From Cycas panzhihuaensis (lineage: Eukaryota > Cycadophyta), in assembly GCA_023213395.1 (NCBI GenBank), contig CM041465.1, forward strand, positions 148,931,741 through 148,995,740: DNA of 64,000 nt, written 5' to 3'. Position numbers and translations under genes: made by a program. The notes under the pieces were generated by a model. That model had not been told where the DNA came from and did no database searches. It saw nothing but the letters and a program-made list of their open reading frames with translations. Positions 34,606 through 45,160 of this stretch are shown here, piece by piece (within the stretch, counting starts at the first letter, position 1; each line of letters starts with the position of its first letter).

Positions 34606-35540
34606 TTCCTCGGCGATTTCCTCGCCTTGCTCCGAAATGAGCCTAAACTACCATCTTAGGTTGTCCCCATTCTCCCCAACCACGGGTAGAGTGGCAACTT
34701 AAGATGGATTCCTCCTTCTTCTTTTCGGTTCCTTGGCGGAACCCGCGTTCCCATACTCTCTTGGGAACCCTTGTGTCGTCTTGCTTGGGCATCCCCAACC
34801 GGGGAAGGCGGCTTGGGGCATCGTCGCCCCTTCACACTGCCGTTTCCTTAGCATATCGTATGCTCTCACAGACATGTACTCAGTCCGGCTCCTAACCTCA
34901 CACTTCTATGTCGTCCCGCTCACGGCGTGTGTGTGTGCCTACATTGGGCGTGTGGTTGTACATGGGAGAAGCGTGTGCATCATATAACAAAATATACAAA
35001 ACATAAAGCATCAACAACGTACCTTTCACAATACACAAAAATAAATATACACATCATCCACATGTGACACATCATACATAACATCTCATGTCTGAATGGG
35101 GTTCCAATTACCCCATGCATATATATATACATATCATATCATCATACATCACAGGAAGCGGTGTCCTTACGAGAAGTACAATCATATGGCTATATATGAC
35201 CCACAGGCCGTGCTTTCCCTGTCAGTTTCACATACATGTCCCTCTTGCTCTGGCCCAGCTCACGGGGTCTTGAGTCTCACAGTCTCTGTGATCCCTCTCA
35301 CAGGGACCACATGCCTCAGAGGCTCCTCCTGAGGCCTCATGGTGCCGCCTCGCTCTCCTCGTCCCTAGGTCGTCTCGGGGTCGTCACTTGGCAGGTGTGG
35401 GTCAGGTGTCTGCTCGGCTTGACCTCGAGACCATCTGGCTACTAGGCGATCGTGTCGCACGGATACGATCCGCTCTCCCGGAGAGCCTCCTCTGTCGTCT
35501 GAGGCCTCGGTGATGATGATCGGTGGGTCTTGCTCTCGTG
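34606..35540 (+). other. F post-pol spacer with AT-rich island
   Basis: After the integrase stop there is no supported sense gene. A 180-bp AT-rich island at 34980-35160 (CA/TA-rich, ATATATATAC) stands out in this GC-rich element. It lies at the 3' end of the antisense gene and could be its 3' untranslated end, though no clear poly(A) signal is visible. Confidence 0.45.
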
Positions 35541-36770
35541 TCTCACTTTTGCACTACCACTGTGCCTCGAACTGAACAGTCCTCGTGGTTCATCAGCTCG
35601 CGTCTCGCGTCATCTCTCTCTGCTGCAGGCGTCCACAGGATGTCGGCGTGCTCTTGGGACTCTGCGGCCCATATGTCCCTCGCCCTCACCATCAGGCGAA
35701 TGCCTCTCTGTGGGCTCCATTGCTCTGGGCTCATCACACACGGATGGGCGGTTGCCCCTCTGCATATACGAGGGAATATCTCCCTCGCCACGGCCTCTGT
35801 CGGTCTCACGATCTCCATTGTACCGCCAATGCAACACGCCATGCATCGGTCTATATACCATGATCAAACCAAACCAAAAATCTATCGGATGCTAGGTGAC
35901 TTTGGAAAAGGGTAGTTCTCACTGCTTTGTGGTACTGGTCCTCACGATCGCGTGGCATCCTCTCCTCCTAGCTCTCATTGCCGCGGTGCCTCATCCTCGG
36001 GCACCTCCTGCACTGGGTCCCTCTCCTCGTGGGGTGGCCCAGCTCTCGTCCCTGCGGACCCCATCGTGATCAGTAACTGCGGGCCACAGTCACGGGTCCC
36101 CAGTCTCATCACATGCTCGAGATGGGCTGCCTCTCCTCGGCGGTCCCAGATGGACCCCATCTGTCTGCTGTCCACGAAGGACACTGCCTCTCCGCGCAGT
36201 CGTGGCGGGCCGGCCTATCTCCACTTGTCTCCGTCATCCCGTCATCATCATTTGTCATCTCCGCGGGCGCTCTGCTCGCCCGCCTCGTCGTCGCTATCCC
36301 ACCTCACCGTCACTGTGGGGCTCGGTATGTAGTGCGGGAGGGTGAGGAGGTCTGCGATGTGGCCTCCAAGCGTCGACATGAGCTCTATCCTCTGTCCCCT
36401 CGGTCAGTGCCACACTGTGGACCATCGGGGCTGCTGCGTAATGGGGTGTGGTCCCCTGGTGCCCTTCTTGGCGAAATGATCGAAGAACCAACAACGCAGC
36501 GATTGTGCTATATGTGATCCTCCCCGCACGATGTCTGATAGCGTCTAGCTGCGCGACCAGGTTCGCCCGCTATCGGTGCCCGATCCATCCTCTACGCTTC
36601 GCGGCGGACTGCGTCCATCCATCCTCCCGGTATCTCTCTATAGTTACATTTAAAATCAGGAGCGAATGCATAGGATGATCATCTTCCTCACCCGAGGAAT
36701 CCCGGATAGTAGAAGCATGCGGAGGGTGCTCCCCTCCGTCCACTGCCGGCTCACTGTGAAGAATAGGGGC
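35540..36770 (-). pseudogene. F antisense gene, downstream part, fold not recognised
   Basis: Minus-strand frames continue past the PMD block: GRITYSTIAALLVLRSFRQE near 36455-36515, MSFVDSRQMGSIWDRRGEAA near 36125-36184, an acidic-proline end (PPHEERDPVQEVPEDEAP) near 35980-36040, and a 99-codon ORF 35543-35842 with MSPEQWSPQRGIRLM. Frame changes and stops separate them. The minus-strand frames look more protein-like than the Ser/Pro/Arg-rich plus-strand ORFs here, so I take this strand as the coding one. I cannot assign domains. Confidence 0.45.
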
Positions 36771-36773
36771 GCC

Positions 36774-37046
36774 TCACGTGTCTTGCCTCCGTCTTTGGCG
36801 TCCAGTCTCACCGGCCTCCCTGTCGGGAACTCCCGATGTCCGTAGGATATCCCTCGGCGTGACCATCACATCCCCACATGGTAGGTGGAACACATGCCTC
36901 CTCCGGTCCCAATGGGACCACGATATCTATCAACAACCTGCGGTCCGGCGTGTGCGAGGTGTCCTGAGGGCCTTGTGCAGGCCGCACCTCTCCATCATGT
37001 CCCTGTCCGCCTGTGTCATCATCTCTATGTAGCTCAGCATCGCCAT
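36774..37046 (-). pseudogene. F antisense plant mobile domain (PMD) gene, 5' part
   Basis: The ATG at 37046-37044 begins MAMLSYIEMMTQADRDMMER, then CGLHKALRTP, and stops at 36932-36930. A frame change leads to LLIDIVV and then WDRRRHVFHLPCGDVMVTPR, DILRTSGVP, ending at a TGA at 36776-36774. The W-x(5)-H-x-FHLPCG-x(4)-T-x(2)-D-(I/V)-L-x(3)-G-(V/L)-P pattern is the core of the plant mobile domain (aminotransferase-like, MAIN/MAIL family). Such domains are known as extra antisense ORFs in some plant retrotransposons. It lies opposite to gag-pol, about 690 bp downstream of its own TATA box. Confidence 0.7.
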
Positions 37047-37222
37047 ACCTACATTCTCGCGATTATCTCTGGCGAGGGCGACTGTTCACATCAAAAACAC
37101 CTCAAGTCAGTCCTATATTAGCTATCGTCACCTCTCTCTCTTTCAAACCTCTCTCTGCCTGAGATTTGGGGCTCTTTTCGGCCTCATGTCTCTTTTTCTG
37201 CCTTGCTGCCTTCGTACCGCGC

Positions 37223-37332
37223 CAAACTTAGCGGCACCGCTAAGTTTGTACGGTCATGCGATTCGAGACGCGGTGATGATCGTGATATGCGCGATCATTC
37301 TGCATGATCTGACGACAACCCCTAAAGGGGTT
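37223..37332. other. Cluster of three perfect inverted repeats in antisense leader
   Basis: Three hairpins follow each other: 37223-37248 (12-bp arms CAAACTTAGCGG, 2-base centre), 37276-37298 (7-bp arms ATGATCG) and 37317-37332 (6-bp arms AACCCC, loop TAAA). The first can extend with ACCG/CGGT outside. They lie between the antisense TATA box and start codon. Function unknown. Confidence 0.8.
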
Positions 37333-37727
37333 TACGCCAAAAAAACAAAATTTTTCTTACGGTGGTCCCCATGGGGCCCACGGGACCGAAACTCCTAATG
37401 CCCGGGTCCGCCTCTTCTGGGTCGATTCGGGTCCGGGAGGCCTTTCGTTGCCCATAAGGGGCACTAAACTACACAAAACAACTTTAAAATTACAAAACCA
37501 ACAAACTTTGAAATTCGATTGGTCGGGTTTAGTGGTTTTCACTCACTGGATCTGGTCTCGCTCCCGCCATGGCGTCTAGTCGGTCGTCTTTGGCTCTCTC
37601 TCGCTCCCGTCCGGCGGTCGGATCTCCTCCGCGTGCCTCTAAAGTTGGGTAGCGCTCCGCTGCGTAAGGAAATGGCTCTGGTTTCGTACGAGAGCCGGTG
37701 AAAATGAATCCATTTTCCCGTCAATTT

Positions 37728-37737
37728 CCTTATATAG
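37728..37737 (-). promoter_or_regulatory. TATA box of the F antisense gene
   Basis: The minus strand reads CTATATAAGG, a near-ideal plant TATA box, in a GC-rich setting (GCCCCGCCTATATAAGG). It lies 680 bp upstream of the antisense ATG at 37046. No comparable sense element is near, so it probably serves the antisense transcript. Confidence 0.6.
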
Positions 37738-38103
37738 GCGGGGCCCCCAACGGGCACTTCCTCCGTTTTGGTCTCGCGTGAGTCGTTGGGACCGTCTCGT
37801 TGCTCCGATTACCTTTGCCTTCTGGCCCTGTTGTCAATTGCGCTATGTTGGCGCCCTTTTTGCCTTCTGAGGGCATTTATGGTGCGACATCATTGCGCTT
37901 TTAGCGGGCCCTTACGCATCGTTTTGGCGCTACTCCGGGTGCCAGAGTTTATACTCGTTTGGCTCGTTTTGCATACTGGTCTCATTCATGATCCTTTCGG
38001 CCCTTGGAGTCTCCAAAAGGAACTCCCCCGCTCGGGGGCGTGCCTCACTTTCTAAAAGTGACCTTTTGGCTTTCAAGGGTTTTCCTTCAAATAGCCCTCA
38101 TGG

Positions 38104-38733
38104 GTGATCGGATTATTCGCTCTGCCACAGGTTACCTCATTACTAGGTCCTCCTACCCTTCGCGGCCATTTATCTGCTGATTTGTTGTGCGTTGCCTTCA
38201 TCACCCGTCGACTGCTTGGATTTTTGTCTCGCCGATGTGCATCGACATCTTCTGAAGCCGGCGGCCGCGGTAATCTGAACCTTCATTGCATGGATCCTCA
38301 TGACCCTTACGGACATGACCTCCTCGCTCTGGATTTTCCTCCCGGAGGCTACCAACAACTTGAGAGTATCACAGTTATCGAAGCCCTTACTGATGTTCTC
38401 CGTTTCCATCACGGGTCCATTATTCTATTCTGCGACTCTCAGGTTGTGGTGTCCCATCTCACTCAGGTTTACCAGGTGCGATGCCCTCACTTGAGGACTC
38501 TTGCTTCCGTCGCCAGATCTCTCCTGGCTCGCTTTTCTTCTGTGGATATCCAGCATATCCCTCGGGCTCTCAGCGGCGAGATAGCCTTGTTCGCCTCATC
38601 CTTGGCGGCCTTGCCCTTCTTCTTGGCCAGTCACGAGGTTTGCCTGGCCTTCCTGTCGCCCAAGCCCCAGGTCGTCCGTCACTCCGTTTTGCGATCCGCT
38701 CGCACCTCCGAAACCGGGTTACTAATGAGGTAA
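38104..38733 (+). pseudogene. F RNase H-like domain located 3' of integrase
   Basis: A 209-codon ORF is open throughout. From about residue 88 it reads SITVIEALTDVL, IILFCDSQVVVSHL, YQVRCPHLRTLASVARSLLA, VDIQHIPRALSGE and FASSLA. This is the second half of an RVT_3-type RNase H: the Glu of the first helix, the Asp of CDSQ and the H-I-P-R block are present. The final Asp of A-D-x-L-A is Glu or lost, and the first strand with the first Asp is not clear. In ordinary Ty3/gypsy elements RNase H precedes integrase; here it follows. Tat elements are known to carry a second RNase H, which this could be. Confidence 0.7.
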
Positions 38734-39036
38734 AACTATGGTACCCACTATTGGTTCTTTACTTAGCTATGCATGTTCCTTTGCATCCTTTGCGGTGGGG
38801 GCAGCCCCCTCACCTGTTTCATTCTCCCAGTCGGTTCCCAGGTGGCTCATAGGCAGCCCCTATGTCGTCTCCACCGCCGCTTTCGTATCTACGCGTCCCG
38901 CCACGACACTCGCCGGCACCCTTGCCTACTGTTATGATCTTGATTGTTATATCTATATACACATGTACTCTTGGCGGTTGTGTTGCCGGCGTCGCCATCG
39001 CGTCATGCTTCCGGCGGCGAGCTCTGCGCGAGGCGA
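38734..39036 (+). other. F 3' untranslated end, no clear polypurine tract
   Basis: Several overlapping frames are open but show no domain. Just before the 3' LTR only the weak purine string GCGCGAGGCGA is present, unlike the clear tracts of D, E and H. Confidence 0.5.
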
Positions 39037-41563
39037 TGTTCCGGCTTCGGGAATGGACCTGGAACAACGGCTCGGTAAGTGGGTATGTCTCTTGCATCAT
39101 CATCGCTTTCTTTTTTAGATGTTTGCTCGTATGCGCATGTGCATGACTTTCTTGCGGCCTTGTAGTCGCTCACACTTATTTTTAGCCTATGACGACTATA
39201 GCAGGGGCACACTCCCAGCAAGTGTGGCACCCTGGTGGCCGTATTACTTCCCGCATCTGCCCTCCTCGCTCCTGGACCCACTAGGTTTGTGCCACATTCG
39301 CCCGTGTGATGACTTGTCATCGTTTGGTCAACTCGCCACCCCACTCGAGCCCTATTTTTACTCCTTAGGACCCGTTTTGTTGGCTTGTTTGCTTCCGGGT
39401 AGGTGTTTTAGGGTCGTGTCAGCCTTTTTGGTCGTCTGCCCCCAACCCGGACTGGTTGGTGGGCCCCATTTTTAGCCACAGTTGCGTCTGGCCGTGCTTT
39501 TTGATCTGGCCGGGAATATTCAGCGATGCCGAATATTAAACAATCTGACTTGTCTCGACTTGTTTTTAAAATCCGCCGTGGCAATTTCGCATTTATTGCG
39601 AAGCGCCCGCGTGGTTCGCCTTTTCCCTTCGGTAGTGCCCTAATCGCACGCTTTAGGGTTTCCTTTAGTATTTAAACACATTTTGGCTCATTCTCTAAGA
39701 ACTTTTGGCTCACTTTTGGAAGTTACTCTCGAAAACTCTCTCTCTGCTGCCTGCTCTGTCTGCTGCCGCAGGACTGCACTCTTCATCTGGCCTTGACTCT
39801 CCTTCGGCTCGGTTGGGACATTCTCTCAGCCTCTCAAGCGCCTGGGAGAGGGCTCCCTTGAAGCGGTCTCCAGCCGGTCTCTACCCAGGCAGTCCATGAG
39901 CTCTACGTTTGCAGGTGTTCCCCATCACACTTCGTAGCAGGGCCTCAAACCTACTCTACTCGGATCTGAGGTGTTTTTCGACCCTCCTTCATTGTCCTTT
40001 GGCTGAGGCAAGCCCCTTGCCTCTTCCTCCCAGGTACTCTTTACTTTTTGTTAAGTTCTTTGCAATATTCTTGCTCCAGCTCATTTGTTCATGTTTGTTG
40101 CTTGAAGTTTGGTCCTCTCTCCTTTGTGAGGACTCTTTGTTCCACTTTCTCGGCCTCTTGCTGCGTTTCTTTGTCAAAGCGTGACATGAGGGTTGCATAG
40201 GCTTTGGGAGAGGAGGCTGGGTGGATTAGTACCACCTTCCACGCTCAAGTGGCTCCAAGCCCTCCAAAGCTTCCCTCTCGCCCCATGTTGCTCTTGGCCA
40301 TCTAAACAAGGGTTTAGAGACTCAGTGGGCTGCCCAAACCCGGTGACATCACGAGTTGCGTGATTTGGGACCCTTCGAGGTTTGGGAATCATTCATAGTT
40401 CTCAAGCTGCATTCGTTGCTTCGCCTTTGCTCCCGGTCACCGGTTTGCTCCCTATATAGCATCTAGGTGCCTTCTGATCTTGTTGGATTTTCCTCACTCC
40501 TTTGTCGTAGCCATTTCCGTACGATCTTGACTTTCTCCTCATTGCCTCGTGGCTTTGGAGGCTTGGGCCTTGTGTCGGGAGGTAGGCCACTCAGAGGCTA
40601 CCTTGTTGTCCCACTTCATTTAGAGTATTTTTCCTTGATTTCCTCCTTGTTGGACTAACATTGATGCATGCCTATTTGGATTCGACTTATGTTGATATAT
40701 ACCTATTGTTAGACCTTGTCGTTGCATGTTAGTGCCCTCCTTTGGGAGGAGGAAGATCTTTGTTGCTTGCGGTATTTGTGGCCTTACGGAGAGCGTTACG
40801 TCGGTTTCCTATCGGTGAGCGCTTCTTGCATGTGTTACAACTTACGTTATTTCATTTCCTAGTTAGCGTTTCCTTCTTCCTTTCGGTATTGCATTTATTT
40901 TCCGGAAGGTAAAGGAAGCCCTCGCTTACCCGCCACTACGCCTCACATCCGGTACGTGGCGTGGAGCGGTTGGGTGCTCCTCGTGCGGGCTACATCACCT
41001 CGCACGCCCTTGGCCCAGGTACACATTTCCTCCTCTTGCGTACTCTTGTTCTTTTCCTTTTTTTCTTCTTTAGTAATTAAGACATTGAAGATTAAAGGGA
41101 AAAGTACTTTGTATTTATTTGTTACGTATTTACTTCATTGCATGCACCCCTTACTGCCCGTAGGAAAGGTTGTAGGAGCCTTCTTGATCCCTACTTTTCC
41201 TTCCTTCCCCCTAACCGCACGAGCACCTTGCCTCTCGCATCGCTCGTGTCCCCGGTTAGGTTGTGTAGGGTTGCTTTTGGCCAATCTCTCCTAGGTCCCT
41301 TCTCTCTCCCTTCTGGCCACCCAAGGGTGGGAGGGTCCTGCTTTCGGGCCAACTCGGGTTATCCTACGTACCTTCGCCCCTTTATCCAAAGTGGGGAAGG
41401 GTCGCCCAACAGTAGCCACACTCCATTGCAGATCCCGAACTCGCTCAAGACGCAGGCGCTCTGCGTGGTAGTTGCTTGCCTTATAGGTTCCACCCCGGTT
41501 ACTCCATCATTCTTTCTCCTTCGCACCTATTAGTCAGGTGGTTATCCCGTAGCAGCGCGTCCA
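39037..41563 (+). repeat. F 3' LTR
   Basis: 2527 bp, TGTTCCGG to GCGTCCA, followed by the CATGA duplication. It aligns with the 5' LTR. TATA-like TATTTAAA at 39669-39676. Confidence 0.95.
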
Positions 41564-41568
41564 CATGA

Positions 41569-41977
41569 CAAGATTGGGCAATTGTTAAGTGTGTTAAGGA
41601 TGAGATCAAGCATATTGGATGATGTGTTCTGATTGATTGAATAGGCAAAGAAAGATGAATTTCTTTTGTTGAAGATATGTGAGTTGTAGGGAAGAAAAAT
41701 TGTTGAGTGGTGTAATGTCATGAGTTGTGTTTTGGGCAATCAAGTGAAGTATGTATCTTAGTAGCGGCATATGGCATGTATGATTATTGTGATATTTATG
41801 AGATATTGATTTGGTGAAATGAGTGTTTGGATTTTATGTGACTATTTGGCATATGTGAGATGCATAAGGCAATGATGTGATAATAAAGTCAGTGATATGA
41901 GGGACATGAGACATGAGAAAGTTTGTTGAGATTGATGGGTAAATTTGTTGATTGAAAAAGGGACATAGTGTTAGAAA
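41569..41977 (+). other. E leader, 3' part
   Basis: The leader continues after F and matches 22490-22929 of A. No gene is seen. Confidence 0.75.
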
Positions 41978-42874
41978 ATGGCATTTACAATCATGGAGGA
42001 TAATGATGTGGTTATATATGCTCCTAAAACAAAAGAATATTACTTAAGGGATTAGTTTCTTCTAGTACCTAAGTGTAATGGTGAAGACTACTTCTTTTGG
42101 ATAATTAAAATGAGATGTTTATTCATAGCTAGAGGTTTGTGGAAGATTGTTACTGATGAATATGATATCCCTAAGAATGAAGAAGAAAAGGAAATGTTTG
42201 AGAAGAAAGATAGAAAAGCATTCATTATGATTTAAGCTACATTCAATGAGGTTGATCTTCCTTCTAGATTCTATTTTGTCATTCCTATGATTATACATGC
42301 AAGTAATGCTAAAGAAGCTTGGGATTTTCTAAAGGAAGTATTTGAACAAACCCCTGAAGAGAGACAACAAATGATTGAAAAGGAAATTAAGGCTAGTTAT
42401 GGTTATGGTAGAGATATAACAAATGAAGAAAATATCATCAACACTGATGAAACAACATGTCAAGATGAAGAAGGTATGAGTACTGATGAAATTTCTAGTG
42501 AATGTAAAGAAACAATGGTTGAATGTATTGATGAGACTACAACTACTAATGAAGATTTTAAAAATGATGAGTTGATAAAGGTTTATATAGATGACACCAT
42601 GATTTCAAGAGAAATTGAATATGAATCCGATGGTCATATAAAGGATGAGTCTTATATTGATGATATTTCTACTTTAAGTATTGATTCAAGTTTGAATGAT
42701 GTTCCTACTTTGAGCATTCATTCAATTTCAAAGAGTATGCTAGTTGATCAAGATTCCGCTCCAAAGATTGAAGAAATCACTATTGTACATGGTGATCAAG
42801 AGTTTATACAGGATAATGATGATATGCAAGTTGTGATTGAAGATGGTTGTTTACAAGATCTACATAAAAATTAA
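41978..42874 (+). pseudogene. E gag-like protein with long acidic tail
   Basis: The ATG at 41978 matches the A start. Two in-frame stops (TAG 42053, TAA 42233) interrupt the first part; the last 195 codons (42287-42874) are open. Residues about 1-150 are a copia UBN2-type gag core (CNGEDYFFWIIKMRCL, NAKEAWDFLKEVFEQTPEE). After SYGYGRDITNEEN comes about 140 residues very rich in Asp, Glu, Ser, Thr and Ile (TDETTCQDEEGMSTDEISSE, YIDDISTLSIDSS, VPTLSIHSIS) with no Lys/Arg-rich or Cys-His knuckle. The frame continues past its stop into the repeats at 42947 and on to the polypurine tract. This tail replaces protease, integrase and RT. I do not recognise it as a known domain. Confidence 0.75.
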
Positions 42875-42946
42875 TCTAGACTAGGCACAATGAAGAATCA
42901 TGATTTGCACTTTATAGAGCTGTTACATTAACATCATCACTACAGG

Positions 42947-43110
42947 ATTAAAGATAGAAATCAAGTTGAGGACACCATCATACAAAGACATTAGTACATA
43001 ATTGAAGATGCAAATCAAGATGAAGACATCATTCTACAATAAAGATATTACTACAAGTTTGAAGATAAGGATCAAGTTGAAGACATCATTTTTGAGACAC
43101 TTCTAAGGAC
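42947..43110 (+). repeat. Coding-length tandem repeat in E
   Basis: Three imperfect units with periods of 54 and 57 bases, both multiples of three, share AAGAT...ATCAAG(T/A)TGA(A/G)GACA(C/T)CAT. In the gag frame they read IKDRNQVED, IEDANQDED and FEDKDQVED. They lie in frame behind the gag stop, which suggests a formerly longer acidic protein. Confidence 0.7.
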
Positions 43111-43144
43111 AAAGCATTGCAAATACAAATGACCCAAATGTACA

Positions 43145-43155
43145 TTAAGGGGGAG
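43145..43155 (+). other. E polypurine tract
   Basis: ATTAAGGGGGAG ends at the LTR start; a classic plus-strand primer site. Confidence 0.9.
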
Positions 43156-43376
43156 TGTTGGAATATTAATGCATATTTATTTTGTCCCACATGCAGGTGG
43201 GTTCCACTCTTACTATATTGACATGTATTATAAATACACAACATAGTGTATCATATTATATGATGTTGTAAGGATGTTTTGTTAACATAATTTGAGGTAC
43301 CTTAAAGTACCGCTTGATCTAACGGAGGTGTTACATTACATTTGCCAATATCTTATTGTAGGTCTATTTTCCAACA
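43156..43376 (+). repeat. E 3' LTR
   Basis: 221 bp, TGTTGGAATATTAATG to TTTTCCAACA, followed by the GATTT duplication. Confidence 0.95.
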
Positions 43377-43381
43377 GATTT

Positions 43382-45160
43382 GGGCAACTTTACTAAATTT
43401 ATCTCATTATAATTCACTACTCAGTTAGTGAAACTACTACATAGGACTACTCATTCTGATCTTGGTTACATCATCCTCTCATTAGAAGAGATAGATTGAA
43501 ATTTCATAGCTTCAACAAAGAGATCTAACCCTTTATATCCATACCTATCTAACCATTTTTTTTAAAACTTGCATTTTTATTTTTATTTTGCTAAAGTTTT
43601 AAAACTTTAGGTTATATAAATCAAAATATCTATAGGATATTCTTTTATTGATAAAGAACCTTAGCCTAAATTTAATTATTTTATTTCTTTTTAATTATTT
43701 TTTAACCTTTTAAAGCCTATTTTTGAGTCAATTTTAGGTAGTCCTTTAAGTTTTTTAAGGAATTTATTTCTATTTTTACTACTTAAAACATAAAATTTTA
43801 ATACTTTAATTATAAAAAATCTAAAAAATTTTAAAACATTAAAAAGATAACACCTGAATTGAATAACACTATTATTAGCCTTGCAAGGGAAATGGTTAGG
43901 ATCCTTGAAGTTACTACTCTACATATGCTAGTGAGCTTTCTTGAATTCTATAGATGATAGAGAAAGACATTAGTTATTAAGTGTTTGAGTAGTAGGCTAA
44001 GGTGTTATACCAAAAAACCTTAGAGTTTAAAGACTAAGATAGACCTAAAGAAGGTGAGCACCTTAATTGCTAAGTATACCCTTAGACGAGGATATGCCAT
44101 TTAGACTATAAATTTGATACAAGTGGGTTACCAATGTCTAGGGGTGGCTAATCCTTCTATTATGCCCACATATATTTGGGTATATTAGGTTTTTGAGCTA
44201 CTACTTGTGAGCAGGTATACCATCAAATAGTGTTATCTCAACTACCAGGGGCTATTAGGATTGGAGATAGTGAGAACATAGATCCTAGATTAGCATACCT
44301 TTTTTAGGTAGACATGATACATATTTCAAACATTATGGCACTTCATATGGTTGTAGCTAATACAATTAAACTTTTTAGCAATGATAATTTATTGGCTTAG
44401 AAGAAAAAAGTCAAGAACATATTAATAATAAATAAACTATGGTCTTATATTTCTAGAAACATTCCTATGCCAGTTGCTATTCAAGATCCTAATGATTCTC
44501 AGATTGTCATTCCTCTCAATCTTGATGTTATAGCTACCTTTAAAGAGTTTGATGAAGTTTTTGTTTCCTTTTTACACTTGTCCTATGAAGATAATGTTGA
44601 TCAAAATATTAAACAAGCCCCTACCTTAGCTAAGACTTGGAATATCATTTATGCACTTTATGAGAGGAAAGATAATGCCAAGGTCATTATGCTTAAAGCC
44701 TAACTCTACTCTACTAAGTTTGTAGGATCTATTGTAGCACACTTGACATATATCAAACTGATCAAAAATTAGTTAGTAGTTTTAGGTCAGCCACCAGAAT
44801 GATAGTGATCTTATATCTAATATTGTGAATGTTTTGCCACTTGTATATAATTCCCTTATATCTAATATATCTCATATATATCAACTTTTCACTCTCAACT
44901 TCAATATATTTAAGGGTCTACTACTTTAAGAAGAATGCATTATAAACAAATTAGGGAATTTAGGTGTCTCATATTTTACATTAGCATTTGCAACCTACAA
45001 TAGAGGAAGATAACAACGTCTACATTTGACCCAACAGTTTAATTTAATAAATTTGAACTAATAATCATACTAGTAACATCAATATTAACCACTATATACT
45101 TAGATTGTTTATCACTACTATGGCAAACCTGGACATATTACACCTGATTATAGAAAAAAA
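43382..45160 (+). pseudogene. D gag with degenerate zinc knuckle
   Basis: The first 500 bp are leader. Gag becomes legible from about 43890. A 78-codon ORF (44467-44703, MPVAIQDPNDSQIVIPL ... LAKTWNIIYALYERKDNAKV) holds the T-A-x-x-x-W-x-x-L-x-x-x-Y pattern of copia UBN2 gag. It is followed in other frames by VGSIVAHLTYIKLI and ISNIVNVLPLVYNSLISNI, the usual helical continuation. The zinc knuckle at 45110-45155 reads HYYGKPGHITPDYRKK, with Cys residues replaced by Tyr but Gly-His kept. Many stops. Confidence 0.75.

Larger units (their letters stand above)
27656..41563 (+). mobile_element. Tat/Ogre-like Ty3/gypsy element F, innermost and most recent
   Basis: The element is 13.9 kb with LTRs of 2567 and 2527 bp, starting TGTT and ending GTCCA, flanked by a perfect CATGA duplication (27651-27655, 41564-41568). 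The empty site is seen in element A at about 22485-22495. It is GC-rich against an AT-rich background. Order: LTR, primer-binding site, gag, protease, start of RT joined to end of integrase, an antisense PMD gene with its own promoter, a sense RNase H-like fragment, LTR. The non-Met primer site, protease style and extra antisense gene fit the Tat lineage. It cannot move by itself because RT and integrase are missing. Confidence 0.93.
26424..43376 (+). mobile_element. Element E, gag-only copia-type element nested in D
   Basis: LTRs of 222 bp (26424-26645) and 221 bp (43156-43376) have inverted ends TGTTGGAA/TTCCAACA and are flanked by a perfect GATTT duplication (26419-26423, 43377-43381). After removing F and one copy of its duplication the interior is about 2.6 kb. 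It holds a leader, one gag-like reading frame with a long acidic tail, and a polypurine tract (AAGGGGGAG). There is no trace of protease, integrase or RT, so it depended on enzymes from elsewhere. Confidence 0.9.

Noticed and set aside
35523-36517. Plus-strand ORFs of 121-134 codons in the post-pol part of F
   Set aside because: They are Ser/Pro/Arg-rich and overlap in several frames. The minus strand here carries a recognisable PMD block and promoter, so these are shadows.
35000-37100. DNA transposon (MULE or similar) carrying the PMD gene into F
   Set aside because: PMD genes also travel in DNA transposons, so I looked for terminal inverted repeats and a 9-bp duplication around this segment and saw none by eye. 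Not fully excluded.
42287-42874. 195-codon ORF as a host gene
   Set aside because: It is in frame with the copia-type gag start at 41978, lies between E leader and E polypurine tract, and its first part is shared with element A.
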